This document shows positions 26,243 through 34,376 of a stretch of 64,000 nucleotides of DNA, one piece after another; within the stretch, counting starts at the first letter, position 1, and every line of letters begins with the position of its first letter. The DNA is from Flavobacterium psychrotrophum (GTDB lineage: Bacteria; Bacteroidota; Bacteroidia; Flavobacteriales; Flavobacteriaceae). The notes under the pieces were generated by a model. That model made no database searches, had not been told where the DNA came from, and saw only the letters and a list, made by a program, of their open reading frames with translations. The stretch spans positions 2,480,001-2,544,000 of the forward strand of contig NZ_CP031557.1 in assembly GCF_003403075.1 (NCBI RefSeq), given 5' to 3'. The position numbers and the translations under genes are program-made.

Positions 26243-26569
26243 TTACATTTTTTTAAATACTTTTTGAAACAGTTTGCCTATTAATGGCATTGGTGTAGTT
26301 TGCCCGGAAATGGCTGTGTAAAGGCCATAACCCCACAGTACTGCCATAAATATCCAGAACGGAAATACTACCATAGGTGCCCAAAAGCCGCTAAGTGTAT
26401 ATCCCAGTGCAACAAAAAGTATTGATAAGCCCAATGCCTGCCTAACGTGGAAAGACGCATACGGGTTTTTATTCTCGGCATTCATAGACATGGCTATCAG
26501 TGCACCTACTACCAGTATATAAGCTGTAATTGCGGCTGGCTTGCCCTGTTCTATCGTTTCTTTATCCAT
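26243..26569 (-). CDS. DUF4870-like small membrane protein
   Basis: The 108-residue protein has three hydrophobic segments (about residues 12-28, 46-65 and 67-90) and the box PYASFHVRQALGL near 36-48, which matches the DUF4870/import component family. It is an integral inner-membrane protein of unknown function. It begins immediately after the lipoprotein gene stop, so the two are certainly in the same transcript. Confidence 0.72.
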   Translation of the reverse strand: MDKETIEQGKPAAITAYILVVGALIAMSMNAENKNPYASFHVRQALGLSILFVALGYTLSGFWAPMVVFPFWIFMAVLWGYGLYTAISGQTTPMPLIGKLFQKVFKKM

Positions 26570-27019
26570 TTAATATATTTCTATTGTGCTTTTAACTTCA
26601 ATATCAGTACGCGGGTCAAATACTACATCATAATAACCTGCCGCGCCGGCATTAGCGTTCAGCTGCAATTCTTGCCTGCCAAACTCTACTCCTTTTTTAT
26701 CGTTTATTTTAAAGGTAACTGTCCCTTTAAATGCTTTTTCTGTAATTATGTAAATAACAAGCTTATTATCTTTGCCAAGGCTGTCATTTTCAATATGATA
26801 TTTACCGGTGCTAATGCCTTGTGCCTTTAACCCTTCAGAAACCACCACCTTACAATCAAGATTGCGCTCTACTCCTTCAGTAACGCCCTCAGTAAATTCA
26901 GTAGCCATTTCACCTACGGTTTCTCCGCCTTTATTTATGGTTTCTTTGGTTTTCTCCTTTACTTTATTGCATGATATAGCTAACGCCGCCATCAATACTA
27001 CAGTTAAAAGCTTCTTCAT
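26570..27019 (-). CDS. Small predicted lipoprotein
   Basis: The 149-residue protein has the signal MKKLLTVVLMAALAISC with a lipobox ending at Cys17, then a charged repeat-like helix (KVKEKTKETINKGGETVGE) and a beta-rich domain from about residue 55 to 149. I do not recognise the family. It lies in the middle of a tight minus-strand unit, two bases after the dihydroorotase-like gene and directly before the DUF4870-like gene. Confidence 0.7.
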   Translation of the reverse strand: MKKLLTVVLMAALAISCNKVKEKTKETINKGGETVGEMATEFTEGVTEGVERNLDCKVVVSEGLKAQGISTGKYHIENDSLGKDNKLVIYIITEKAFKGTVTFKINDKKGVEFGRQELQLNANAGAAGYYDVVFDPRTDIEVKSTIEIY

Positions 27020-27021
27020 AA

Positions 27022-28272
27022 TTATCGTAAAACTAATTTACCGTTATTGTAAACTCCATATGCCCTGCCCTTAAACTGCTGACCCAAAAATGCTGAGTTC
27101 TTTGATTTAGAAAGAATATCTTTTTTATCAAATGTCCAATCACCTTCAGGGTTAAACAGCGTAAACGAAGCTGCATCGCCCTCGGCTATGCCGTTGCTTT
27201 CAATACCAAAGATAGCCTTGCCCGCAGTAAATTTGTCTACAATTACCTCCAACGGAAGCAATGTATTAAGCACCCCAAAGGCACTTTCAAAACCTATGGA
27301 ACCATCTTTAGCAAGATCAAACTCCAGTTTCTTAACCTCTACATCAAGCGGGTTATGGTCGGATGTTATTACATCAATAGTACCATCTAATACGCCTGCT
27401 AAAAGGGCTTTTCTTTCACTCTCCGGCCTTAATGGTGGTGCTACTTTATAGCGGCTGTCAAAATTGCCCAATACTTCATCTGTAAGCAGCAGGTTATGTA
27501 TGGCTACACTACAGGTTACATTCAGGCCTTTTTGTTTTGCTTCTTTTATCAACTGAACCGACTTGGCTGTACTAATCGTTGGTATATGCAGCTTGCCTCC
27601 TGTATATTCTAAAAGATACAAGTTACGCGCTATCTGAAGTTCTTCGGCCAGCGCCGGAATACCTTTAAGTCCCAGGCGCGTACTTACAATACCCTCATGT
27701 ACCACGCCTTTACCCTTTATCTTATCGTCCTGGGAATAGGCTATAACCAGTCCATCAAAATCCTGTACGTATTGTAGTGCTATTTTAAGCAGGTTAGCAT
27801 CAGATAACGACTTTTGATAATCGCCAAAAGCTACTGCACCGGCATTTTTCATATCAAAAAATTCAGCAATATCTTTACCCTCGCTACCTTTTGTCAGCGC
27901 CCCTATTGGGTGTGCTGTTGTAGCGGCATAGGCCGTCCTGCTTTTTATAAAGGCAATGTCTGCCTGCTTGTCTGCAACAGGGTTACCGGTAGGTTGCAGT
28001 GCAACATTAGTAAATCCGCTTTTAGCAGCCACCTCAAGGCCATTTGCAAGGGTTTCGCGGTCTTCATAACCGGGTTCGCCCAGGCTTACAGAGCTGTCAA
28101 ACCAGCCTTTAGATATGTGCAGGCTATCAAGCTCAACCACCTCATAGCCATCTGCACTAAGGTTAGCGCCTATTTTTTGTATGGTGCCATCTTTTACAAT
28201 AATGTCTACAGCCTGTTTGTGGTAAGGGCTGTTAGCATCTATAATAGTAGCGTTTTTAAAGATCAGGTTCAT
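27022..28272 (-). CDS. Dihydroorotase-like protein lacking the metal-binding HxH
   Basis: The 416-residue protein has the amidohydrolase fold and full family length of dihydroorotase, the enzyme that makes dihydroorotate in pyrimidine synthesis. The usual zinc motif D-x-H-V-H-x-R-E-P-G is here FDSSVSLGEPG: Ser61 and Ser63 replace both His ligands and Gly65 replaces the substrate Arg. The late Asp (VITSDHNPLD) is kept, while TPHHL is changed to AIHNL. By the known mechanism such a protein should not have normal activity, so I do not call it pyrC. It may be a structural or regulatory partner in pyrimidine synthesis, as inactive homologues are elsewhere. It follows the vWA gene by one base. Confidence 0.8.
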   Translation of the reverse strand: MNLIFKNATIIDANSPYHKQAVDIIVKDGTIQKIGANLSADGYEVVELDSLHISKGWFDSSVSLGEPGYEDRETLANGLEVAAKSGFTNVALQPTGNPVADKQADIAFIKSRTAYAATTAHPIGALTKGSEGKDIAEFFDMKNAGAVAFGDYQKSLSDANLLKIALQYVQDFDGLVIAYSQDDKIKGKGVVHEGIVSTRLGLKGIPALAEELQIARNLYLLEYTGGKLHIPTISTAKSVQLIKEAKQKGLNVTCSVAIHNLLLTDEVLGNFDSRYKVAPPLRPESERKALLAGVLDGTIDVITSDHNPLDVEVKKLEFDLAKDGSIGFESAFGVLNTLLPLEVIVDKFTAGKAIFGIESNGIAEGDAASFTLFNPEGDWTFDKKDILSKSKNSAFLGQQFKGRAYGVYNNGKLVLR

Positions 28273-28273
28273 G

Positions 28274-30199
28274 TTATTTTACAAATTTTTGTATCAATAG
28301 TTCAAGTATCAGGAAAATAAGTGTGCCTACAACAAACCATTTCCACAGTTCGCTTGCGGTGCGGCTCGATGTAATGTCGTTAAATACGGTAGCAACAGAG
28401 TCTGCTTTAGTAAAATCTGCCAACACATCACTGTTCTCCAGGCTTAGGTTACTCTCGGTACGTGCGTGGTTAAAACTCACGTCCTTTAATTTTTCGCTTC
28501 CTTTAAAAATGGTATAGTTACCCGCTTTTTCAGGGTAATCGCCAAAAGAAAGTTTTACTTTATTGCTCAGCACCTGCTGTGCCGGTATAAAATCGTTATC
28601 TGCACCCTTAACGCTTACTACTTCGTCTTTAACCAGTACGGCATCAAGCAGCAGGTTTTGGTTACTGCCTATGGCAATGGCACTTATACCTGCTTTACCA
28701 CTGTTTTGCCCCATGTTATAAAACGTAGGCACAATAAGCGGTGAGTTCTGGAAGTTTGTATTGGCTTTGTTTACCGGTGCAGCAAAGACATATACATTTC
28801 CAAGCCTGTTAGTTACAGAGGCAAGGAATGGTGTTTGGTCGTCAAAAGTAAGTACCGGCAGCGCATTGCCGCTAAGGGTAAAGCCCCCGTTTACTTTAGG
28901 GTACTGAAAGTTATCGGTCTTTTTTTCGAAAACGGTTTGGTACAACGGGTGGTTAAAGGCAATTTTAGTGATCTGCCTTTCAGTTTTAGCAAATGGCTTA
29001 AACTGTGCATTACCAAAATTACTTAAAAGGCTATTCAGGTTTTGAAGGCTGCCTTCTGCCGAAGGGATTACAACGATGTTCCCTCCTTTTGCATAAAAGT
29101 CTTTTAGCGTAGTAATAAGCGATTGTGGAATGTCTTTAAGCTCGTTAAGGATGATGGCATCCTGCTTTTCAAGACTGTTATAATCTAACGCAGATAACTG
29201 TACATCGGTAAGGTTAAATTCATCGGCGGTATAAATACGAGTAAGGAAGCTGTTTTTAGCACTTTCTCCAATTACCGTTACGCTTGATTTCTCAGGTTTT
29301 GAAATGCTGAAGTAAAATGTATTATCGTACCCCAGGCTGTTATCGCTCACTTCTACCCTGCCGTGAAAATCTTTTTTAGGTATTGTAAAAGTGCTGCTCT
29401 TTTTAGCAGCATCAAATTTCACGAGTGTCTTCGCTATAAGACTGTTACCGTTGTACAGGGCTATAGGCACATCATCTGTAAATTCGCCATATGCCTGCAT
29501 ATCTACCTTTACTTCATAAAAGTTATCCATTACCTGCGATATGTACACGCTGTCTATAGCAACGTTGCGCGTAGTTTCAGCCTCGGGAATAACGGCATAA
29601 CCGGTAACATCCTTAAATGTTGAAACATATTTACTATCAAGGTTTACGGCATCGGTAATCAGCACTACATCTTTGCCCGTTGCCTGATTTTTGGCTTTAG
29701 CCTTGGTCAATAAAAAGTCAGGGCGAAAAGGCACATCGGTATATTGCAGGTTTTGCAGGTCTTTTTGTATCGACTTTATATCGGTGTTAAACCATGCATT
29801 GTTATTAGTAATTAGCGAAAATTGCTGTGTTTCGGGCGTATTTTCAAGGAGGTCCTGTACCGCGCGTTTTAGCAGTTCACCCCTGTTTCCTTTGGCATGC
29901 ATAGAAAAGGAATTATCAAGCAGTATCACCATTTCATTGCCGGTCTTATCATCATCTTTAGCCTTAAAATAGGGCTGTGCAAAGGCAACGATCAACAATG
30001 CAAGCAGCGTTAAACGCGTGGCAAGCAGCAGCCATTTTTTAATGACCGAGCTTTTACGGGTTTGCATACTTAGTTCTTTAAGGAAGCGGACATTAGTAAA
30101 GTACTGCTTTTGAAAGCGGCGCAACTGGAACAAATGTACCAGTATGGGAATTATCAGCAGGAATAAGAAGTAAAGAATGTCCGGGTGTTTAAACTGCAT
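28274..30199 (-). CDS. BatA/vWA domain membrane protein
   Basis: The 641-residue protein opens with a BatA-type N-terminal region: two hydrophobic segments (residues 8-25 and 56-75) around a basic stretch (FQLRRFQKQYFTNVRFLKEL). A von Willebrand factor A domain follows with the metal motif DNSFS at 95-99. A C-terminal hydrophobic segment (WFVVGTLIFLILELLIQKFV) anchors the end. Proteins of this kind occur in the Bat (aerotolerance) clusters and related envelope systems of Bacteroidota. Here it leads a five-gene unit with an inactive-looking dihydroorotase, lipoprotein, membrane protein and esterase. The role is unknown. Confidence 0.82.
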   Translation of the reverse strand: MQFKHPDILYFLFLLIIPILVHLFQLRRFQKQYFTNVRFLKELSMQTRKSSVIKKWLLLATRLTLLALLIVAFAQPYFKAKDDDKTGNEMVILLDNSFSMHAKGNRGELLKRAVQDLLENTPETQQFSLITNNNAWFNTDIKSIQKDLQNLQYTDVPFRPDFLLTKAKAKNQATGKDVVLITDAVNLDSKYVSTFKDVTGYAVIPEAETTRNVAIDSVYISQVMDNFYEVKVDMQAYGEFTDDVPIALYNGNSLIAKTLVKFDAAKKSSTFTIPKKDFHGRVEVSDNSLGYDNTFYFSISKPEKSSVTVIGESAKNSFLTRIYTADEFNLTDVQLSALDYNSLEKQDAIILNELKDIPQSLITTLKDFYAKGGNIVVIPSAEGSLQNLNSLLSNFGNAQFKPFAKTERQITKIAFNHPLYQTVFEKKTDNFQYPKVNGGFTLSGNALPVLTFDDQTPFLASVTNRLGNVYVFAAPVNKANTNFQNSPLIVPTFYNMGQNSGKAGISAIAIGSNQNLLLDAVLVKDEVVSVKGADNDFIPAQQVLSNKVKLSFGDYPEKAGNYTIFKGSEKLKDVSFNHARTESNLSLENSDVLADFTKADSVATVFNDITSSRTASELWKWFVVGTLIFLILELLIQKFVK

Positions 30200-30215
30200 T
30201 CGCTTGAAAGTTTGT

Positions 30216-30223
30216 CAAAAATA
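30216..30223 (-). promoter_or_regulatory. Candidate -7 box of the vWA-led operon
   Basis: TATTTTTG on the minus strand matches TAnnTTTG and ends 16 bases before the ATG at 30199. No TTG was found at the usual distance, so the call is weak. Confidence 0.4.
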
Positions 30224-30288
30224 AACATTTTTATTGTAATTGGAACGGACATTGCTCCTGATAAATTTCACAAAACATTTAAATAAAT

Positions 30289-30296
30289 TACTTTTG
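30289..30296 (+). promoter_or_regulatory. Candidate -7 box of the lactonase gene
   Basis: TACTTTTG matches TAnnTTTG and lies 20 bases before the ATG at 30317. The -33 element is not evident. Confidence 0.4.
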
Positions 30297-30316
30297 TAAG
30301 CACTAAATTGCATACC

Positions 30317-31420
30317 ATGAAATTAATCAAAGCCTTAGCGCTATTTGCCGTTATGAACGCCGCCGCACAGGATAACTATAATCTTATAATAGGTACATAT
30401 ACTAATGCATGCCCCAGCAAAGGCTTGTATGTGTATGATTTTAACACCACTACACTGGATTATAAATTAAAATCGAATACTGATGCTGTAGTGAACCCAA
30501 GCTACCTTACCGTTAGTAACGACAAAAAATTTGTGTACAGCGTTAACGAAGATGGTAAAAACAGTACTGTAAGCGCGTTTAAATACAATACCACCACCGG
30601 AAAACTTGACTTTGTAAACAAGACCGACAGCAAAGGCGCCGATCCCTGCTATATTATTAACGATGATAAAAATGTTATTGTAGCTAACTATAGCGGTGGT
30701 ACTATTTCGGTATTTGAAAAGAAATCCGACGGTAGCCTTAGCGATGCCATACAAACGATAAAACATAGTGGTACCGGTCCTGATAAAGGCCGCCAGGAAA
30801 GTGCCCACGTGCACATGGTGTACTTTAGTCCCGATAAAAAGTATGTGTTTGCCAATGACCTGGGTACCGATAAAATATTTATGTACACCTACAATCCGGG
30901 TGCCGGAGCAAAAACGCTTACACTAAAAGAATCTTTTTCAGTTAAAGCCGGAAGCGGGCCGCGCCACCTGGTGTTTAACCCTAACAATACTTTTGTATAC
31001 CTGCTACAGGAACTTGATGGTACGCTTACTACGTTCGATTATATGAACGATAAACTTACCTCAATACAGGAAATTAACGTTACCCCTAACCTGCTTAACG
31101 GTAAGCACGGTGCTGCCGACATTCATTTTAGTAATGATGGTAAATTTTTATACGCTACAAATCGTGGTGATGCCAATACCATTTCGGCATTCAGGGTTCA
31201 CGCAAACGGAATGCTTAGCATGGTACAGCAAATAAGCACACAAGGCAGTGGCCCACGTAACTTTACCATTACACCAAACGACAACTTTGTTTTAGTTGCA
31301 AACCAAAATACTAATAACGTTACTATTTTTAAACGTGATAAAAGTACTGGTTTCCTTACCGATACAGGAAAGAAAATAGAGCTTTGCCAGCCGGTGTGTT
31401 TGGTGTTTACGGGGAAATAG
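30317..31420 (+). CDS. Secreted lactonase, 7-bladed beta-propeller (6-phosphogluconolactonase-like)
   Basis: I start at the ATG 30317 (MKLIKALALFAVMNAAAQ), which gives a clean signal peptide; an in-frame TTG nine bases earlier adds nothing. The mature protein of about 350 residues has repeated propeller strands such as YSVNEDGKNSTVSAF, NYSGGTISVFEK, FANDLGTDKIFMY, GPRHLVFNPNNTFVYL and ATNRGDANTISAF, as in the lactonase family PF10282. Related enzymes hydrolyse 6-phosphogluconolactone, but a signal peptide argues for an extracytoplasmic lactone substrate here. It converges on the DEAD-box gene with a strong terminator between. Confidence 0.85.
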   Translation: MKLIKALALFAVMNAAAQDNYNLIIGTYTNACPSKGLYVYDFNTTTLDYKLKSNTDAVVNPSYLTVSNDKKFVYSVNEDGKNSTVSAFKYNTTTGKLDFVNKTDSKGADPCYIINDDKNVIVANYSGGTISVFEKKSDGSLSDAIQTIKHSGTGPDKGRQESAHVHMVYFSPDKKYVFANDLGTDKIFMYTYNPGAGAKTLTLKESFSVKAGSGPRHLVFNPNNTFVYLLQELDGTLTTFDYMNDKLTSIQEINVTPNLLNGKHGAADIHFSNDGKFLYATNRGDANTISAFRVHANGMLSMVQQISTQGSGPRNFTITPNDNFVLVANQNTNNVTIFKRDKSTGFLTDTGKKIELCQPVCLVFTGK

Positions 31421-31752
31421 TTTACAGTGAGCAGTCGCAGTAAGCAGGTGCTTCACTCGGATGTTGTAATGCTTTCTTCACGCCCGTCCTTCCGAACGAA
31501 GCACAGTATTACAATCTAAAGGAGCAAATATACTTAATGAGATTGCCGCGGTCGTACCTCCCTCGCAATGACAGCACCTGAATAAAGGCCTGGTCACAAC
31601 GACAACGATATTAAACATAAAAAAACAGTCATACTTCGAAAAGTATGACTGTTTTTTTATGTTTAGATCCTTCGACTCCTTTGCCCTCAGGATGACAACA
31701 TCTGAGTGAAGCTAATCTTAATACTTAGTACTCAATTCTTAAGACTAAAATC
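31421..31752. other. Intergenic repeats between lactonase and helicase genes
   Basis: This 332-base region has no gene. It is bounded by an 18-base inverted repeat with one mismatch (GCTTCACTCGGATGTTGT, 31450-31467, and its partner, 31695-31712). Within are a TGAGATTGC...CTCGCAATGACAG half-element (31539-31573) like that at 13359-13446 and a bidirectional terminator (31612-31665). The TTCACTC word links it to the element at 14627-14774. Confidence 0.6.
31612..31665. terminator. Bidirectional terminator between convergent genes
   Basis: A perfect 25-bp stem (31612-31636 with 31641-31665) has the 4-base loop CGAA. It includes seven A on one side and seven T on the other, so it can end transcription from both the lactonase gene and the helicase gene. 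Confidence 0.9.
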
Positions 31753-33099
31753 CTATTTTCCTTTTTTCTTTTTAGCGGCACGCTTGGCCTCTACACCACG
31801 GTTACGGGGTTCCGTTTTACGGGGCTTGGTTTTGCCCGGGCCACCCAGGTTTACTTTTTTATTCTTTTCTTTCTTTTCATGGAAGGCACCACCACCGTCA
31901 TTCTTTTTACGCTTTAGCAGGAACTTGATTTTTTTGCGGTCTTTTTCAAACTCCAGCAGGCGCTCCTCTACCTTTACACCTTCCGGAATGTCCTGAAAGT
32001 CCAGTTCCTTCTCCATTAGTACTTCGGCAGCAAGCTGTATTTCCTCTTCGTGAGGAGAAACAAAACTTACAGCAACACCCTCTTTATCAGCACGTCCGGT
32101 ACGGCCTATACGGTGAATGTACTGCTCAGCCACTTCAGGAAACTCCATATTAATAACATGGGTAATGTCTGATATGTCCAGTCCGCGTGCCATAACATCG
32201 GTAGTAATAATACCCCTTAGCTCGCCCGCCTGAAAATTCGCCATGGTGTTGATCCTGTAATTTTGCGACTTGTTAGAGTGTATAACCCCAAACTGTCCCT
32301 CATACTCTTCTTCAATGGCATTACTTACCATATCAGCAATCTTTTTATTATTCACAAATACCAGTACACGCTCCAGGCTTTCGTCTTGTAATAAATGTTT
32401 AAGCAAATTTATTTTGGTCAGAAAGTTAGGCACCTGATAAGCAAGCTGCGTTATCTTTTCCAGCGGTGTACCACTGGCAGCCAGCGACACCTCTTCCGGA
32501 AATTCAAAGTAATCATTAAGCAATTCATCTACTTCGTCAGTCATGGTAGCAGAAAACAGTATGTTCTGCTTTTTAGACTTCATCATACTTAATATAGAAG
32601 TAACCTGTGCGCGAAAACCCAGGTTAAGTATCTCGTCAAACTCATCTATAACCAGCTTTTGCAGCGAATCAAAACGCACAACATTATCCAGCGCAAGATC
32701 CATAAGACGGCCGGGAGTACCTACAAGTATATCTACACCTCCGTAAACGGCTTTCTTTTGGGTATTAATATTTACACCTCCGTAAACACCCAGTACCCGA
32801 ACAGACATATATTTAGTAAGCTTTTCTGCCTCTTCTGCAACCTGTACAACAAGCTCACGCGTGGGTACTAATATTACAACGCGGGCACTGTCTGTAGCTA
32901 AAAACTTCCATTGCTTAAGTATGGGCAGCAGGTAAGCAAACGTTTTACCGGTACCTGTTTGTGCAATGCCCATCATATCGCGGCCGCTTGTTATTACCGG
33001 CATGGCACGCTCCTGTATGGGCGTGGGTGTGGTAAAACCAAGTTCATCTATGGCTTTTTGTAATGATTTTGGAAGGTTAAAATCTAAAAATGTGGACAT
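31753..33099 (-). CDS. DEAD-box ATP-dependent RNA helicase (DEFD variant)
   Basis: The 448-residue protein has the helicase motifs in order: Q motif (FTTPTPIQERAMP), motif I AQTGTGKT (46-53), PTREL (79-83), GTPGR (127-131), motif II VIDEFDEIL (DEFD at 152-155), SAT, and later RGLDI and HRIGRTGR. The third box residue is Phe instead of Ala. A basic tail from about 385 (KKEKNKKVNLGGPGKTKPRK) probably binds RNA. Such helicases work in ribosome assembly and RNA turnover in the cytoplasm. It is transcribed alone, with a strong terminator downstream. Confidence 0.9.
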   Translation of the reverse strand: MSTFLDFNLPKSLQKAIDELGFTTPTPIQERAMPVITSGRDMMGIAQTGTGKTFAYLLPILKQWKFLATDSARVVILVPTRELVVQVAEEAEKLTKYMSVRVLGVYGGVNINTQKKAVYGGVDILVGTPGRLMDLALDNVVRFDSLQKLVIDEFDEILNLGFRAQVTSILSMMKSKKQNILFSATMTDEVDELLNDYFEFPEEVSLAASGTPLEKITQLAYQVPNFLTKINLLKHLLQDESLERVLVFVNNKKIADMVSNAIEEEYEGQFGVIHSNKSQNYRINTMANFQAGELRGIITTDVMARGLDISDITHVINMEFPEVAEQYIHRIGRTGRADKEGVAVSFVSPHEEEIQLAAEVLMEKELDFQDIPEGVKVEERLLEFEKDRKKIKFLLKRKKNDGGGAFHEKKEKNKKVNLGGPGKTKPRKTEPRNRGVEAKRAAKKKKGK

Positions 33100-33198
33100 T
33101 GCAAATTAATTTAGCTGCAAAGATAGTTTAATTAGGCGATTACAGGGCCAGAATGTTAGATTATTGAGGAACTGCCCCGCTTTTAAATTAACATAAAC

Positions 33199-33232
33199 TT
33201 GCATATTATTTATTTTATCGGGAGTATTTTTA
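33199..33232 (+). promoter_or_regulatory. Candidate promoter of the small-gene trio
   Basis: TTG (33199-33201) and TATTTTTA (33225-33232) are 23 bases apart and 19 bases before the ATG at 33252. The spacing is at the upper end of the known range and the -7 box has one mismatch. Confidence 0.35.
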
Positions 33233-33251
33233 AGATATAAAACAAAACATT

Positions 33252-33506
33252 ATGTCAGAATTTGTAACCATAGGCCATGCCATATCTATAGCAGCTATAA
33301 GAGATTACCTGTTTGCAAAACGTATAGACCAGGGCGACACACTTGTACTTAACAATCAGGATTACCATACTATCTCAGAAGAAATACTACATTCCGGCGA
33401 GCCTGTAGATATCCCTGTAAATGTACTTGGAGTATTATTAGCGAAAGATACTACAGGAGACATTCCGGTAGGAAAAGTGCAGATCGTAAAAAACGAAAAG
33501 CTGTAA
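33252..33506 (+). CDS. Small protein of unknown function
   Basis: The 84-residue protein (MSEFVTIGHAISIAAIRDYL at the start) is soluble and mixed alpha/beta by composition, with a predicted strand-rich middle (DTLVLNNQDYHTI) and a PVDIPVNVLGVLLAKD segment. I do not recognise a family. It is the first of three closely spaced plus-strand genes (gaps of 14 and 17 bases) and probably forms an operon with them. Confidence 0.65.
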   Translation: MSEFVTIGHAISIAAIRDYLFAKRIDQGDTLVLNNQDYHTISEEILHSGEPVDIPVNVLGVLLAKDTTGDIPVGKVQIVKNEKL

Positions 33507-33520
33507 TAACCTTTAAACTC

Positions 33521-33799
33521 ATGACCATGCACGAAACGTTTAAGCCAATAAAAGAAGCTTTTGAAAAAGAAGGTATTGATGTTGCCAGTGCAGCATTTAG
33601 CATTACACCCTATTCGCTCAATACAAAACTTAGCTTTAAATTTAGCAATGCAGATGAACTGCTGTACTTTTTAGGCGTTTCTTCTCCGGGAGATACCGCC
33701 GGGATAGAGCATATAAACAAGCTGATTGTAGATGCGGGTGTGCAGCCCGACAGTTTTTTTTACGTGAATTTTTATACCCCAAAAATTGCTGAACTTTAA
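33521..33799 (+). CDS. Small protein of unknown function
   Basis: The 92-residue protein begins MTMHETFKPIKEAFEKEGI and could also start at the second Met. The middle shows alternating strands (STKLSFKF-like) and the end is YVNFYTPKIAEL. No signal peptide, membrane span or known motif is visible. It is the second gene of the trio and shares no obvious similarity with its neighbours. Confidence 0.6.
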   Translation: MTMHETFKPIKEAFEKEGIDVASAAFSITPYSLNTKLSFKFSNADELLYFLGVSSPGDTAGIEHINKLIVDAGVQPDSFFYVNFYTPKIAEL

Positions 33800-33816
33800 T
33801 TTATTAACTCCTTACT

Positions 33817-34311
33817 ATGGATCCGGGATACCTGAAAATAAAAATAGACATTAAGAGTGAGCACGACCACTTTTTAAAGAAATACGACTTTAAGCGTAAA
33901 GAACTGAAACGTGACGAGATAAAAAAGATATTCGACAGTTTTAAAGATTTTTTTAAAACTGACGGACACTTTAAGTTTAAGGAAAATGAACATAGTGTTA
34001 CCGCAGAATATAAAGACCATACCGTGGTGCTTGATATGGATATTTATAATAACATAGATAGTGCCGACTTTAAGTTAAACGGCACTATAACCACCTTTGA
34101 AGGCGATAATTTTGAATTTACTGCCGAAGGCATACAAAGTAACGATATGGCTTTACCTCCTACCGACATCGACGAACAGGAACGTATGGTTTACGATACA
34201 AAATTTTACAAAGAATTTTTAGAGGATGAAGTTATCTATACTTTTCAGTATCAGGTTACCGGGCGCCAGGCTGTTTATCTTAGCATGAACGAACTGCTTG
34301 CCGCATTATAA
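33817..34311 (+). CDS. Protein of unknown function
   Basis: The 164-residue protein is highly charged (KKYDFKRKELKRDEIKKIF near residues 21-39) and soluble. It has a beta-rich middle (HSVTAEYKDHTVVLDMD, LNGTITTFEGDNFEFTAEG) and no recognised motif. As the last gene of the trio it precedes a hairpin at 34319-34345. A partner role with the two small upstream proteins is only a guess from the spacing. Confidence 0.6.
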   Translation: MDPGYLKIKIDIKSEHDHFLKKYDFKRKELKRDEIKKIFDSFKDFFKTDGHFKFKENEHSVTAEYKDHTVVLDMDIYNNIDSADFKLNGTITTFEGDNFEFTAEGIQSNDMALPPTDIDEQERMVYDTKFYKEFLEDEVIYTFQYQVTGRQAVYLSMNELLAAL

Positions 34312-34318
34312 AAACACA

Positions 34319-34345
34319 AAAGCCGCCCAATTAAGAGGCGGCTTT
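34319..34345 (+). terminator. Hairpin after the small-gene trio
   Basis: A perfect 9-bp stem (AAAGCCGCC, 34319-34327, with GGCGGCTTT, 34337-34345) lies 8 bases after the stop. The T-tract after it is broken (TTTAGCATTTTT), so it may serve both convergent genes with reduced strength. Confidence 0.7.
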
Positions 34346-34376
34346 AGCATTTTTAAAAACTATCAAAATTAAAAAA

